Assembly (NCBI GenBank): GCA_947462335.1
Contig: OX381720.1
Coordinates: 3,479,501-3,543,500, forward strand
Reading direction: 5' to 3'
Length of the DNA: 64,000 nt
DNA from: Harmothoe impar
Taxonomy: Eukaryota > Annelida > Polychaeta > Phyllodocida > Polynoidae
Shown: positions 1 to 10,640 of the stretch, in pieces
How positions within the stretch are numbered: position 1 is the first letter of the stretch
Layout of the letters: each line of letters opens with the position of its first letter
Position numbers and translations under genes: made by a program
The notes under the pieces: model-generated
Database searches by the model: none
Seen by the model: only the letters and a program-made list of their open reading frames with translations
Told to the model about the DNA's origin: nothing

Positions 1-1725
1 CCCGGTAAAGGAAAAAAATCAAGACAAATTAACCTTGAAGTCAATGGCGAGTGCGTTCCAGTCCTAGAGGTAGCAGACCACATTAACAATTATTTTGCGG
101 GTATTGGTCCTGAGCTTGAACGTGTACATATAGGTCCATGGGGCTTTGAAGGCACACATTGTGATGTTGCTATGAATGACATTGTGATTGATTGCGAAGA
201 GGTGGCTAAAATAGCTGCTAGCCTGAAAAATAATAAGTCCTCCTCTATTGAAAATATTTCCACCAAAGTTTTTAAGGCATCTGTCAAGTGTTTACCTTCC
301 AAATTAACCAAAATTCTTGCTTTGTCGTTAAAATATTCTAAAATACCCAGTAGTTGGAAAATTGCCAAAGTAACTCCACTCCCTAAGTCAGGAGACTTGA
401 CAAATGTTTCAAATTATAGACCCATCAGTCAACTTCCAGTGCCTGGTAAAATTTTGGAAAGAATTATTCATACACAAATAACGAGTCATTTAGATATAAA
501 TAACATTTTAACCAAAATTCAGGGGGGCTATAGAAAAAACTGTTCAACTATTGATACGATAAGTAAATTAACAAATGACATTTTAAGAAATAGAAATTTA
601 GGCCTCTCTACAATAGCTGCTTTCATCGATACAAAAAAAGCTTTCGATTGTGTAAATCACTTAATATTAATAGAAAAATTAAAAAATTACGGTATTAAGG
701 GAAAAAACATACTTTGGATAGAGGAGTACCTAAGAGGCAGAAGTCAACAAGTGACAGCAAATAATACTGTATCGGGCTTGCAAAAGCTATCATGTGGCGT
801 ACCACAGGGTAGTATTTTGGGCCCACTATTTTTCTTAATATATGTGAATGACATTAAAAATGACGATTTACATGTAAAAACGCTACTGTATGCAGACGAT
901 ACTGTGTTATATGTCCATGGAAATAACCACAAAGACATGTGTAATCATATTCAACGTGGCATGGACACTTACTGTGCATGGTCCTCAAATAATAAATTAA
1001 CTATGAACGAGAAAAAGACCAAGCTAATGTTCTTTGCGTCAGCACCTATGTATAAAAAGGTAAAGTTTCATGAATTAATTGTTAATGTGAAAAATGAAAA
1101 ACTACATTTTGTACCTACTTTTAAGTACCTTGGTGTTACCTTAGACTATGAGCTGACGTTCAATGCACATGTTAATCAACTGAGCAAGGCTTTAGCATTT
1201 AAAACTTATTTATTAGGCCAGCTAAAATCATATGTACCTTCAGATTTAATGTTATTAATTTATAGGACGTATGCATTACCGGTTATTGATTATTCGGATA
1301 TATTATACACAAAGGCATCCGAAGATTCTCTTTCGAATTTGCAATATATACAAAATAGATGTTTAAAACACTGTTTAAAGGTTCCTCATTTAACCTCTAC
1401 AGACTATGTGCATGAACAGGCTGCGCTTCCTATGTTAGCCAACAGAAGGATTTTCCATGCTAGGATAAGAGGTCACAAATTATCAAGAAATGAAGAAAAT
1501 TTGGTTCAAGTTGTCAGGACCACGCGAGCAAATAGTGCCCCCTTGTTGAAGTATGGTGTAATACACGCAGCATCCTATGAAAGGAGTTTAGAGGTCATAG
1601 TAGCCAGGGCATGGAACGCACTTGATGTTAAATATAGAGAAGTTGAGCCAATTTCAATGTTTAAATCTGAAATGAAAAAATTACTGATAGAGACGATCCC
1701 AAAAGATACTCGAAACCTGTATTAA
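1..1725 (+). CDS. LINE reverse transcriptase ORF, 5' part outside window
   Basis: This is the C-terminal part of a non-LTR retrotransposon polyprotein, which copies element RNA into DNA at a nicked target. The frame is open from base 1, so the true start lies to the left; the first ATG in the window, at 172, is internal. Visible RT motifs are the YRPISQLP block, FIDTKKAFD (motif A aspartates), CGVPQGSILGPLFF (motif B) and YADD (motif C, bases 889-900). The thumb and C-terminal region reads YALPVIDYSDILY and ends before TAA at 1723-1725. No frameshift or internal stop is seen over 574 codons, so the copy may be fairly young. The motif set fits the Jockey/CR1 group; the exact clade cannot be fixed from sequence reading. 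It lies upstream of AMT exon 7 on the same strand, probably in intron 6 of gene A. Confidence 0.93.
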   Translation, partial: PGKGKKSRQINLEVNGECVPVLEVADHINNYFAGIGPELERVHIGPWGFEGTHCDVAMNDIVIDCEEVAKIAASLKNNKSSSIENISTKVFKASVKCLPSKLTKILALSLKYSKIPSSWKIAKVTPLPKSGDLTNVSNYRPISQLPVPGKILERIIHTQITSHLDINNILTKIQGGYRKNCSTIDTISKLTNDILRNRNLGLSTIAAFIDTKKAFDCVNHLILIEKLKNYGIKGKNILWIEEYLRGRSQQVTANNTVSGLQKLSCGVPQGSILGPLFFLIYVNDIKNDDLHVKTLLYADDTVLYVHGNNHKDMCNHIQRGMDTYCAWSSNNKLTMNEKKTKLMFFASAPMYKKVKFHELIVNVKNEKLHFVPTFKYLGVTLDYELTFNAHVNQLSKALAFKTYLLGQLKSYVPSDLMLLIYRTYALPVIDYSDILYTKASEDSLSNLQYIQNRCLKHCLKVPHLTSTDYVHEQAALPMLANRRIFHARIRGHKLSRNEENLVQVVRTTRANSAPLLKYGVIHAASYERSLEVIVARAWNALDVKYREVEPISMFKSEMKKLLIETIPKDTRNLY

Positions 1726-2204
1726 AATAACTCTTTTTTTTCGGTAGAGTACCCTAGCAAAAAAAACATTTTATTGTATAAGAATAATATGACCCTGTTT
1801 TGTCCTGTAACCAGTAAAAGAATACAGTATTTCTCAATTCACTGTAAAAGTTTCTGTAATAGAGAAAACCTCCGAGTCTCTTTTGAGTCAACTGTAAGCG
1901 TGAAACCCGTATAGGTGCATACAAGTATAATCTACTCTGTAGATGTATCGCCTAAACTTTATGACCCGTATTAGTCTAACCAATGTTATTGTACTGTTGA
2001 AGCTGATCTGTGATAGATATTACATTTTAACTTATTTTATATATTTGTTATCAAACGACCTAAAGAATGACTTACCCATATATGGAAATGTTGGATATAT
2101 TAAGGCAAAGCTCAGTACACATGTAAAGGATGAAGTTTATTATTTGGTCAATAAAGTTAAATTGTTCTTAAAAAAAATTGTTCTTAAAAAATAAAAAATA
2201 AAAC
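1726..2204 (+). mobile_element. Probable 3' UTR and tail of the left-edge LINE
   Basis: This AT-rich stretch follows the RT stop. It ends with an AATAAA-like signal (tcaataaagtt, about 2148-2158), then attgttctta repeated twice and an A-rich run to about 2204. Short 3' tandem repeats plus A-rich tails are common in this LINE group. The end point is inferred from the tail; no target duplication can be checked because the 5' end is outside the window. Confidence 0.55.
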
Positions 2205-2478
2205 CGAAGGAAAAACATTAAGTATCCGTTGAATAATTGTTTCAAAATAAGTATACATTTCAATTCAAAGACAAGAAACAAAAATAAAGAATTTAAACCA
2301 GGATCAAATGCTGGTCTATCATCATTTCCTGAGCTGATGATGCAAAGGTCTGATCTTATTATCCTAATTTATAGACTGGAGTAAATATCTTTCGAGGCTG
2401 ATAGAATAGTCTTGAAATGAATATAATACTGTTGGCACCATTTTGTGTTGTCACATAGTTGTTATTTGTACTACACAG

Positions 2479-5400
2479 GTGATGCTGAGGATGTAGTATC
2501 TACTGTATTCAACACCATCATCTCGGGAGCCATGGGAGCTGTCATTACTGTCATGGGACGGCTCATACTGGGGCGTATCTACGGTGATGAGGATGGGGAG
2601 GGACGAGGAGAGACAAAGTGGAGCCTGCTAAGCACCATCAATGGGGCACTTTGCGGAATGGTGAGGATCTCCATTTCTTTCATACCTTTCTCGCTCATAC
2701 TACTGTATTGATCCTAAAAAGTAGTTTTAATGCAAGTTATTCCTAGCTGACTGCATTACCGACAGCATAAGCTTTAATTTGATCCCAAATTTGCAAATAT
2801 CTTTTATTTCTTAACATATTTTTCATCAAAATGTTTAAAAATAAGTTTCCCCCGAATCACAATTTTTATGATACGCACAGTAATAAAAAAACCAGTAAGT
2901 GCATTTAATTCATCATGCATCTCTACAATGCTAGGGAGTAATTTGCAGTCACTGCATTAATGCATCATTTTGGCTCTCCAGAAGTGCATGAAATCATGAT
3001 GCACAAATGTAAGCCTGGTTAGTAGCTCAGTGGTACAAGTTCCAGTTTCTCAATACCCCAGTGAATACCACCCCCCCCCCCCCATGCTCAAAGATCAAAA
3101 CATCAGCACTTCCACATGAAATAATGTGTAGTACCACTTTCCCCTGTAGGTGGCCATATGTGCTGGATGTAACAACGTATACCCATGGGCAGCAGCAATT
3201 ACCGGCTCTGTTGCCGGCGTTGTCTACCAGTTTGTCTCATGGCTGATGATAAGGTTTGAAATAGATGACCCTCTGGATGCCGTGGCAGGTCAGTGCACTA
3301 GACAATTATGTATATATATTATTCCCTCAAATTTCTCAATTAAAGTAGTGTAGGGGCTGAGTGATTCCCACACTTGCTAGGGTTTGGTGGCTTTGGAAAC
3401 AGGGCTGGCCCTCCAGGGATCCTAGCAATGGGACTTCATGACCTGGGAGCAAGCGAGTCCTGGTATGAGTAGTAGGATATGCAGATTTTTCCATGGTGAA
3501 TGGGCTGGATTGGTACCATGAAGGATTATGCTGAAGCTGAGAGGGTGTAGTGTAGGAGCCTCGTAATTCCCGCACCTGAGAGTGGTGGCCCGCTCAGGTA
3601 ATCACTGCGGCCCTCCCATATCGATCCAGTAACGTGAGACACGGTCTATCTGATAGGACAAGGGGATGTAGCTCAGTGGTAGAGCAATTGCTCGGCAAGC
3701 GGAGGGCCCTGGATTCGAGTCCCGGTGTCTCTGAGAAATGACATTTTTTGAGAAACTGTAGTTTTATTTTGGAAACACGTTTCAGGTTTCAGGTTTCAGG
3801 TTAAATTGGGCATGTGTTTGGTTTTTTTATGTTGTATCAACTTGATTCTGATTCTCATATGCAGTTAATTATAGAGCTAACCCTCCATTTTGTATTGGGA
3901 ACCCTTGATTGTAAACCCAGCAAATCCTGGTCACCTTGGGCCAGCCTCACTAATTTCGCTTTACAAGTTGACCAATTTGCCTTGACCAAAACTGACCAAA
4001 GTTGACCAATTTGCCATGACCAAACCCGACCAAATGAAGTTTAGTCATAACCAAATTGGTCAACTTTGGTTAGGTTTGGTCTTGACAAAATTGGTCATGA
4101 CCAAAGTGACCACGATTTACTGGGAACTCTCATTACTTATCATTTGATGAGAACAGTACTAGAAAAACGATTTGTCCCAGTGAGCGCAGAACGTTGAATC
4201 ATTGTGGTTGTTGATATTTATTCAATGTTTATTAAACATTGTTTCAATGTTGATCTAACATTGTTTCAATGTTGATTTGACGTTGATTCAACATTGATCT
4301 AACATTGAACTGAATTTCGTGTGATGGAGAAACTCCCTTGTATTTCAGTGCACTTTGGATCCGGAATGTGGGGGTTAATCGCTGTGGCTTTGTTTGACAA
4401 GGATCGTGGAGCCTTCATCAACCCAAGCAAGGAGTCTGGATATGTGAGCTGATTTCTTTGCTCAACTTGGAATATTTAGATGAAAATAATCCCATAGATG
4501 TTTTTGACTTGAATACACATATTCTCAATAAAAGCTCTCAAATGTCACAGAAACTGATTTCAAGATGAATTGTGATTGGTTGACAGCCAGCATCCAGAAT
4601 GAGGCCCTGCCATCTGATTGGCTGAAGCCCTGTTGCCATAGTTTATGTCAGTGGATGCACAGAGCAAATTTGCTCGCTTCGTGGAAGCGCTTGAACAAGA
4701 ACAGTATTCTGACCGTTCCTCTCTCTGATTTCAAGATGAAAGTACTTTCAAAGCAGGACTGTACATCAGATGCTTAAATTAATATACACTGAAATATCTT
4801 GTTATACATGATTGAAACTACTTTTCTGTAATATGCATGGTGATGCAACAACTGAATACATGTTCAATTTCTCATGGTCCTCCCCAGTTATTGGTGATAA
4901 ACTTGGCTGGAGCGGCGGCCATAGTTGGATGGACGACAGTGATCAGTGGAGGGATCTTTGCAATTCTGAAAGCGCTTAAAATACTCCGGGTGCCTGAGGA
5001 ATTAGAATTAAAGGGTGAGTGTCTCAATTAGTTAAGCCTTAAAGAACCAGATCATGCTTCAAGACCCTGTTCATATGTTCTGTTCAGGCACCAATGAAGT
5101 GCTGATAAGTAACTTTTAGCTTGGGCTCAGCATGGTGCATGTACAAAGCACTGGGCTAGATACTTCCATCATGCCAACAAAAGAACAGCCTAGCCAATCA
5201 CTTCCTCTTTAGCCCTGGGAATGTGTGCCAACCACAGCCTCCACTAACAATGAAGGGGGTTGGGGTTGGTTCGCTTCTAACATTGGGTATCATACCGACC
5301 ATTTGGGAGTGTATCAACGCCATAGGGTTGGCATGATGCAATAGTGGGATAAAGGGGTTGTTATTGCGGCACCTGTTTACTTGTTATTGAGGCACGGGAT

Positions 5401-7022
5401 AATGGCTTGCTGTAAACACTTGCATTTGCCTCGTGCAATAGCCGCAACTATATGCCAAATGCGTGCCTCAATAACAACCCATTAGTGCATCACTATATAT
5501 AATGTTTGGTTGTTTATGTTGGCAGGCCTGGATATAGAAGAACACGGGGAGGCAGCCTACCCAGTCAGTGCCTACAGAGACCCGGCCTTGCTTGAGCATC
5601 TCAGAGAGTTATTCGAGGAAATTGCCGACCCGGAATCTGCCAAAAAGAAGAAGCGGACAAAGAAGCAAGCCATAGGTAGGGATATTTCTGTTATTGCAAT
5701 ATGTAAAATACATATCTTATGAACAAACTATTGCCAAATATAAGATGGTAGTTACACCTGTATAGATATGATCAAATCTACCCTGCAAACAAACTTGTGC
5801 CATTCTTGAGTCATGACTCATGATACCTCTGGGAATTTCAGAATTTTTCTTGAATGTTTGTTGGACACTTTCTTGTGTGATATACATTTTCCCTGGAATC
5901 TCTTGTTTTTCCTACCTAGAAACTCAGAATGTTTCTGAAACTTTTTCTGGATACTTTCTCGAAAGAGTAAAACTCAAGAAACTCACATCATCATTCTACA
6001 TGTGGAATTTCTTGTTATTTGCACGAGTAAAACTTGGGAAATACACATCACTAATAAACATGTCACTACAAATGTTCACTATTCTTGAGAATCTGCCTGT
6101 CTATCTTGTGTAATACGGCTTGTGCTTTTCCCGGGAAATACACAAGATTCTAACTTGTGCCATTCTTGAGTTCTATTTGCAAGGTATCCATATTCTTTAT
6201 CTCTATGTTCCATGTTAAATCAATGCCAACTCTACCTTCTGCTTTATATAATGACATCTATGGCCCATTCTCCTCTGTCCTTACAGCTGATTCACTGGCA
6301 GGCTTTGGCAGGGCCAGCCTAGCGATGGTTAGCACAGCGCGCTAATTTTACTTCAAACCTTGTGTATGTGAATGTCTTTTGCCTAATCAGTCATATCTAG
6401 CACATCCCTAACTAGAGAAAATACTCTGAACCATAGCTTTCCTACTATTTTGGGACATGAATAGCATGAATATTTGTATCAATCTGATAACTATATTGCT
6501 ATTGTCAATTATTAAGCTGATAGTTTGTTCCTTAGTACTACACATCATAGACATACATACCTGGGTATGTATGTCTATGTTTACACATCTACTAAAACAC
6601 CGTTTTGAGCGTAATAATCACACACATCTATGGTTTCTTTACATCCCCGTTTAGAGGTCGATTAAACTCTTAAAATATTTGTTAGCATACTGTTCACTTC
6701 TTATATCAAATATGGCAAGAAGAAATTAAAATTTGATTCAAAATTGATAAGAGATAAACACCTCATTTTGTTGGATAAGACTGATTAGGTATATATAAAG
6801 GAATTACAGTTTGTGATATTTTTCTAACTTTTATTCTCAGCTGACACTCTGGCAAACTTTGGAAGAGCCAACCTGGTCATGGTAAACGGGTCGCTCATGC
6901 TCAACAACCCAGAGAATCTGGTAAAACGGAGAGAGTCGAAACAAGCAGAGGACAACAAAGTGTCGAAACAAGGAGAAGACAACAAGGCTATGGAGAAGGA
7001 GACCGATGATACATCCTTGTAA
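2479..7022 (+). CDS. amt: AMT-family ammonium transporter, gene A, 3' exons only
   Basis: The product moves ammonium (NH4+/NH3) across the plasma membrane. Six exons are visible: 2479-2660, 3150-3288, 4349-4443, 4888-5014, 5526-5675 and 6841-7022 (TAA at 7020-7022). All are bounded by AG/GT with phases identical to exons 7-12 of genes B and C. The first begins in phase as GDAEDVVSTVFNTIISG and contains [18 protein letters not shown]; the next gives [15 protein letters not shown]. Exon 4349-4443 gives VHFGSGMWG, carrying the second histidine of the AMT pore twin-His pair. The cytoplasmic tail is lysine-rich and ends DTSL. Exons 1-6 are not in the window; the LINE at 1-2204 and the left edge occupy that side. 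No frameshift or stop is seen, so the gene may be functional if the 5' half exists. Confidence is high for the exons and lower for the whole gene. Confidence 0.93.
2919..3060. repeat. Degenerate ATGATGCA-type hairpin repeat plus tRNA-like A-box
   Basis: Intron 7 of gene A holds a degraded copy of the ATGATGCA/TGCATCAT family seen throughout the window (catcatgcat, gcattaatgcatcat, catgatgcac). Immediately after it, at about 3019-3031, is tagctcagtggta, which matches a pol III A-box. No B-box follows at tRNA spacing. Confidence 0.4.
3663..3735 (+). repeat. tRNA-like sequence, probable SINE head or tRNA pseudogene
   Basis: The segment has an A-box (tagctcagtggta), a D-arm gctc/gagc, a loop resembling an alanine GGC anticodon loop and a B-box-like gattcgagtcc. 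The acceptor arms do not pair well and base 33 of the loop would be C instead of U. It therefore looks like a SINE head or dead tRNA rather than a working gene. Confidence 0.5.
3916..4124. mobile_element. Foldback MITE with CCCAGYAAATC termini
   Basis: The ends form an imperfect inverted repeat: cccagcaaatcctggtcac on the left, and the complement of gtgaccacgatttactggg on the right. The interior is packed with ttgaccaa and its complement ttggtcaa, so nearly the whole element can fold into one hairpin. It lies in intron 8 of AMT gene A. Confidence 0.65.
4190..4306. repeat. AACATTG/CAATGTT self-complementary short repeats
   Basis: The heptamers aacattg and caatgtt recur about every 20 bases (for example gtttcaatgttgat twice and gatctaacattg twice). 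They form a tandem and self-complementary tract just upstream of AMT exon 4349-4443. Origin is unknown. Confidence 0.55.
5290..5490. repeat. Hairpin repeat in intron 10 of gene A
   Basis: A left arm gggttgttattgcggcac (from about 5356) faces a right arm gtgcctcaataacaaccc (ending about 5481), so the segment can fold back. To its left is an ATGATGCA-family fragment with the phrase gagtgtatcaacgccatagggttggcatgatgca. Confidence 0.5.
6287..6345 (+). CDS. Candidate alternative terminal exon of AMT gene A
   Basis: A 59-bp segment preceded by a good acceptor (ccttacag) resembles the start of the regular last exon at 6841. Joined in phase 1 it would read ADSLAGFGRASLAMV, compared with ADTLANFGRANLVMV in the regular exon, then stop at TAA 6343-6345. 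It would yield a transporter lacking most of the lysine-rich tail. It may be a used mutually exclusive 3' exon or a decayed exon duplication. No AATAAA is obvious just downstream. Confidence 0.5.
6546..6579. repeat. Perfect 16-bp inverted repeat with 2-base loop
   Basis: Arms catagacatacatacc (6546-6561) and its exact complement (6564-6579) are separated by tg. It lies in the last intron of gene A, between the alternative and the regular terminal exon. It could form a cruciform or RNA hairpin; a role in 3' exon choice is only a possibility. Confidence 0.7.
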
Positions 7023-7378
7023 ATGATCCTCGTTTAACATGATGAACAAGGAGGTTAATGTTTAATAGAAGGCTATCTACACTGATAACCATTAGGCTGC
7101 AGAACGTAGTCAGTACTGGCTAACTAAACAGTCATCAGTCCTTAAACTATTTAGTCATTTTCTGGCTCCCCATACAACCAACCTATAGCTTAGTTAATAC
7201 TGTCAGGGTGGTCAGTACTGACCAAATTACCGTCATCTTCTCCATTTCAATGAGCATTAGGCTAAGTCCTTTTGAATAAGGCATTTGTCACATGTTGTGC
7301 CTGAGTCATTTTTGAATAACACTTGATTATGACTGACCAATCTCCCTGTGACTAACCTGGGATAGCCCCTTCAGACTA

Positions 7379-7687
7379 AGGGAGTGGTCATTTTTTAACA
7401 ACAGGGGGGGGTCAGTGGATTTCCGCGCTAGCGGGTCGAATTTTTTTTGGGCCCCCCCACGAGAGGGGTCGAAATTTTTTTGGTTGAAATTGAGCGCGGC
7501 CGAACCCTTTGAGCTATAGTAATGCGCGGGCTTTTCCGCTAAAATGGGGTGTAATTTTTTTGGTCCCCCCCTCAAGAGGGGTCCAAATTTTTTTGGTCCC
7601 CCCCCTTCAAGGGGTCCAAATTTTTTTGGTCCCCCCCCAAATCCACCAACCCCCCCCCCCCCTGTTGTTAAAAAATGACCACTCCCT
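7379..7687. mobile_element. MITE with AGGGAGTGGTCATT termini
   Basis: Terminal inverted repeats of about 32 bp begin agggagtggtcatttttt on the left and are mirrored at the right end. The interior holds tandem copies of ggggtccaaatttttttggt. Related ends occur at 50425-50596 and about 61172. Apparent ORFs over it are low-complexity artefacts. Confidence 0.75.
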
Positions 7688-8882
7688 AAGGGCTGGAGAA
7701 TTTAGATTTTTTGTGTATAATAGGGTTATTTGGGATACATTCACAACCCCAATGACTTTATAAGACTGCCCGCTACCTCGAATTGCATTTAGTGCATGAA
7801 TGGCTACCAGAATAGGCTGATAATGTAAATAAAATAAAATAATTTAATTACTTGGAGTAAACTTGTGACACATTAATTTAATACACACTAACTCAAGACC
7901 ATGTTTATATTGCCCCTATTCAAATCATATTCTTATACCTTATAGTGATGCATTCATATAAGGGCTGATGTTTTATGATGATTATGAATATTTTTCTTAT
8001 GGCAACATTTCCTGTTTCATAGTAAATGCAAATGTGTGTAATAGTTGTACAGCATAAGCTTGATGGCATAAACATTATTAACATTGTAAATAACATCTCC
8101 GCTGGAATTCCAAATATCATAACAGGTCAAATCCTGGTTAAAGACAATATATTTATGAAATTCCCGATTCAACATAAATTTGTCATCATAGAATTATGCA
8201 GCGCTAGTTGGTGCAATATACTCGTAGCATATTTTACATTACAAATAATTATAGGGTATTTAAGGAAGCTATTGTAAAACATATTTCAATACTGGTTGGA
8301 CCAACCTCGGAGATGTCCTTGACATTTGAGCATAATGATAATAATTAACAATAACTAATGCATACAGTCATATGCCATTATGTTCAGTGTAATACAATAG
8401 ATCATGATTAAGTCCATGTATTGTGGCCACTTTTCACAGATACATTTATGATTATTTTCCCAGCGTTCAGGTCTCAGGATAGTGTTTCCAGAAAATGTTT
8501 ACATAGATAGATATTTAAGATCGCCTCACCGTAAGCACGACCCCCTACCATGAGAAATAAATTGCGCCTATATATAATACATGTATAGTTTTTCTTTTTC
8601 TTAAAATTTTCTAGTGTTTTATATCAAACTAGAAGGGAAGGTTCGGTCAATTATGGGCAAAATGATGCCCGCATTATTTGATTAAAACTGTAGTCATATG
8701 TACAAGAGATTATGAGATACACTCAACATTCAAAATAATTCATTCAAAAGTGATTCATTTACAAATTAACACATTTTTGGACTTATTTAAATATTTTCTA
8801 GTTGGCCCAGATGGATCTTAATAGAGTAGCGCATGTAGCTTTTGGCAGAAGAAACATATTACAGGATGTGTTGAATGTCATA
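7688..8882. other. Intergenic, no gene recognised
   Basis: AT-rich DNA downstream of AMT gene A. A run of aataaaataaaataa near 7825 could supply poly(A) signals for gene A but lies 0.8 kb beyond its stop. Short ORFs around 8026-8277 show no family resemblance or coding signature. Confidence 0.5.
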
Positions 8883-9111
8883 AGCCCAAAATCCACGGCG
8901 ACAAGAACCTGCGTTAAAACAGTATCGCCCCTCTGCCGCGCCTATTTCGGTGCCATTTCACCCTGCCCCGTCTTTTTCGTGGTTCTACCGCCAAAGTCCA
9001 CGGCGTTACAAGGGCAAAATAGGCGCGGCAGGGCAAAATGGCGGCGAAATAAGCGCGGCAGAGGGGCGATACCGTTTTAACGCAGCTTCCTGCCGCTGTG
9101 GATTTTGGGCT
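8883..9111. mobile_element. 229-bp foldback MITE with about 65-bp inverted ends
   Basis: The left end agcccaaaatccacggcg and about 45 further bases, including cgcccctctgccgcgcc, are mirrored at the right end (ggattttgggct at 9100-9111). Flanking ata on both sides (8880-8882, 9112-9114) is a possible target duplication. The short ORFs on both strands are consequences of the inverted repeat. Confidence 0.8.
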
Positions 9112-9349
9112 ATAGTGTGACATTTAAATGGTTAATAAAGGCAAATTAAAGCACATATACAACAGAAAGACATGCTTCTATTATGGTTTGAGTTCATTTT
9201 TTGCCACCAGGTGGGGTATGCATCGACAATATCTCCTACTTTTAAAGCACGTACAGCCCTGCTACATCTGCTACTACCGTACCTCTTTAGCTACTGGACA
9301 ATTGGTAGTGGACGGCCCTTTGTCCATATATCTTGCCTAAAGTGGTGCC

Positions 9350-9670
9350 ATCTGTCCGTCCATAAAATCCGTCCAAAAAAGCAGGGATATAGGGACGTTT
9401 TTGATGGACGGACAGACAAAATCCACTTCCACCAAGGTCTGTCCGTCCATTCGGTCAATCACAAACTGGACGGATTGATGGACGGAATGGACGAATGGAT
9501 CACTTTCCATTTCTGTCCATCAATCCGTCCATCAATCCATGCATTCCATACATCACAGATGGGCCAACATTACCAGAAAATGGACGGATTCTGTAGAAAA
9601 ATCGACGGACCACTTTCCCATCAGAAAACAGAATTTTCCATCCATATGTGATGGACGGAATGGACGGATT
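9350..9670. repeat. Dense TGGACGGA / TCCGTCCA block
   Basis: The octamer tggacgga, its complement tccgtcca, or near variants occur more than a dozen times on both strands in about 320 bp (for example gatggacggaatggacgg and ccatcaatccgtccatcaa). Spacing is irregular, so it is not a simple tandem array; it can fold extensively. ORFs across it are by-products. Confidence 0.7.
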
Positions 9671-10613
9671 TTCCTGCTCATGTATGTTATCAACAAGGTC
9701 TAACAGGACTAATGCACTTTGCCTATAGACAACATCAATCATAATGACGTGAACATGAATGAGCCCTAATGTTAACATCCCTAAGTCACATTTCATGGTG
9801 CCACCTAGTGTTTGTATAATGCTCTAAATATCCATAATGTTACTTTTTCCCATGTTTTGTCATTTTGTTAACTTTTTGAAAAATGAACCAGAATTGACCA
9901 ACACAATCCTTACCAGATATCTCAATTGGTTATGGAGGAGTATCCGTCACATGACAGAGTTTAATTGGGGTCAATAATTGAGATATTTATGGTTGTTTGT
10001 AGTCTAAAATCGTTCAAAAACGAGGGGTGTGCGCTTATTAAGGGGTGTGCGCTAATTACGTCGAATATAATAGGGGAGGAAATTTAAACAAGTAATTTTT
10101 CTCCATTTTGAACCACAGAATAACATATATATATATGCCAACAACGTCGGTTCGCAAGTACCATGCAGCTAATGGACTATTGATCTACAGACAAGGATAC
10201 ACATGTCCATGATCAATTTAGCTAGAGAGTCAAACATCCAAACAGCACTAAGCAGACAGTCAACTATACATGATGTGACATCAGAAATCTGACTCTTTAA
10301 TGGCTTGACTATATCAATGTTACAGGTGTGGGGCCTATAAGTCTCAAAAACCCCAAATTTCACAATTATATCTGACTTTTGCAATTCAAGGTGTAAAGCT
10401 AGCAGGAACTCATTAATGCATTTGATTTAGGGATCACATTTAAAAAGGTACCTACCAGTAGAGAAAGACAAAATATACTATAAAATCTTAAGAATCATTA
10501 CATTTGTAGTACCCTTTTGCTTTGTTTGTTGATGTAAAAAATTATTCTACATAGTCGGTACTCATCATTCTGATATGCCAGCAGTGCAAATTAAAAAGAA
10601 ATTGTTGGAATAG
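9671..10613. other. Intergenic, no gene recognised
   Basis: No coding signature is seen. At 10025-10065 ggggtgtgcgcttatta and ggggtgtgcgctaatta form a short direct repeat. An atatatatat run lies near 10130. Confidence 0.45.
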
Positions 10614-10640
10614 CATGACCAAATTTATGCAATACATATA

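Noticed and set aside
3663..3735. Functional tRNA gene
   Set aside because: Acceptor arms mispair and position 33 is not T.
7327..7763. Proline/valine-rich ORFs near 7.5 kb
   Set aside because: They translate the G/C-run tandem interior of a MITE.
8026..8277. 83-codon hydrophobic ORF
   Set aside because: AT-rich intergenic sequence with no partner exons or homology signs.
9172..9796. 159- and 98-codon ORFs over the TGGACGGA block
   Set aside because: Both strands open because of the repeated octamer; no family resemblance.
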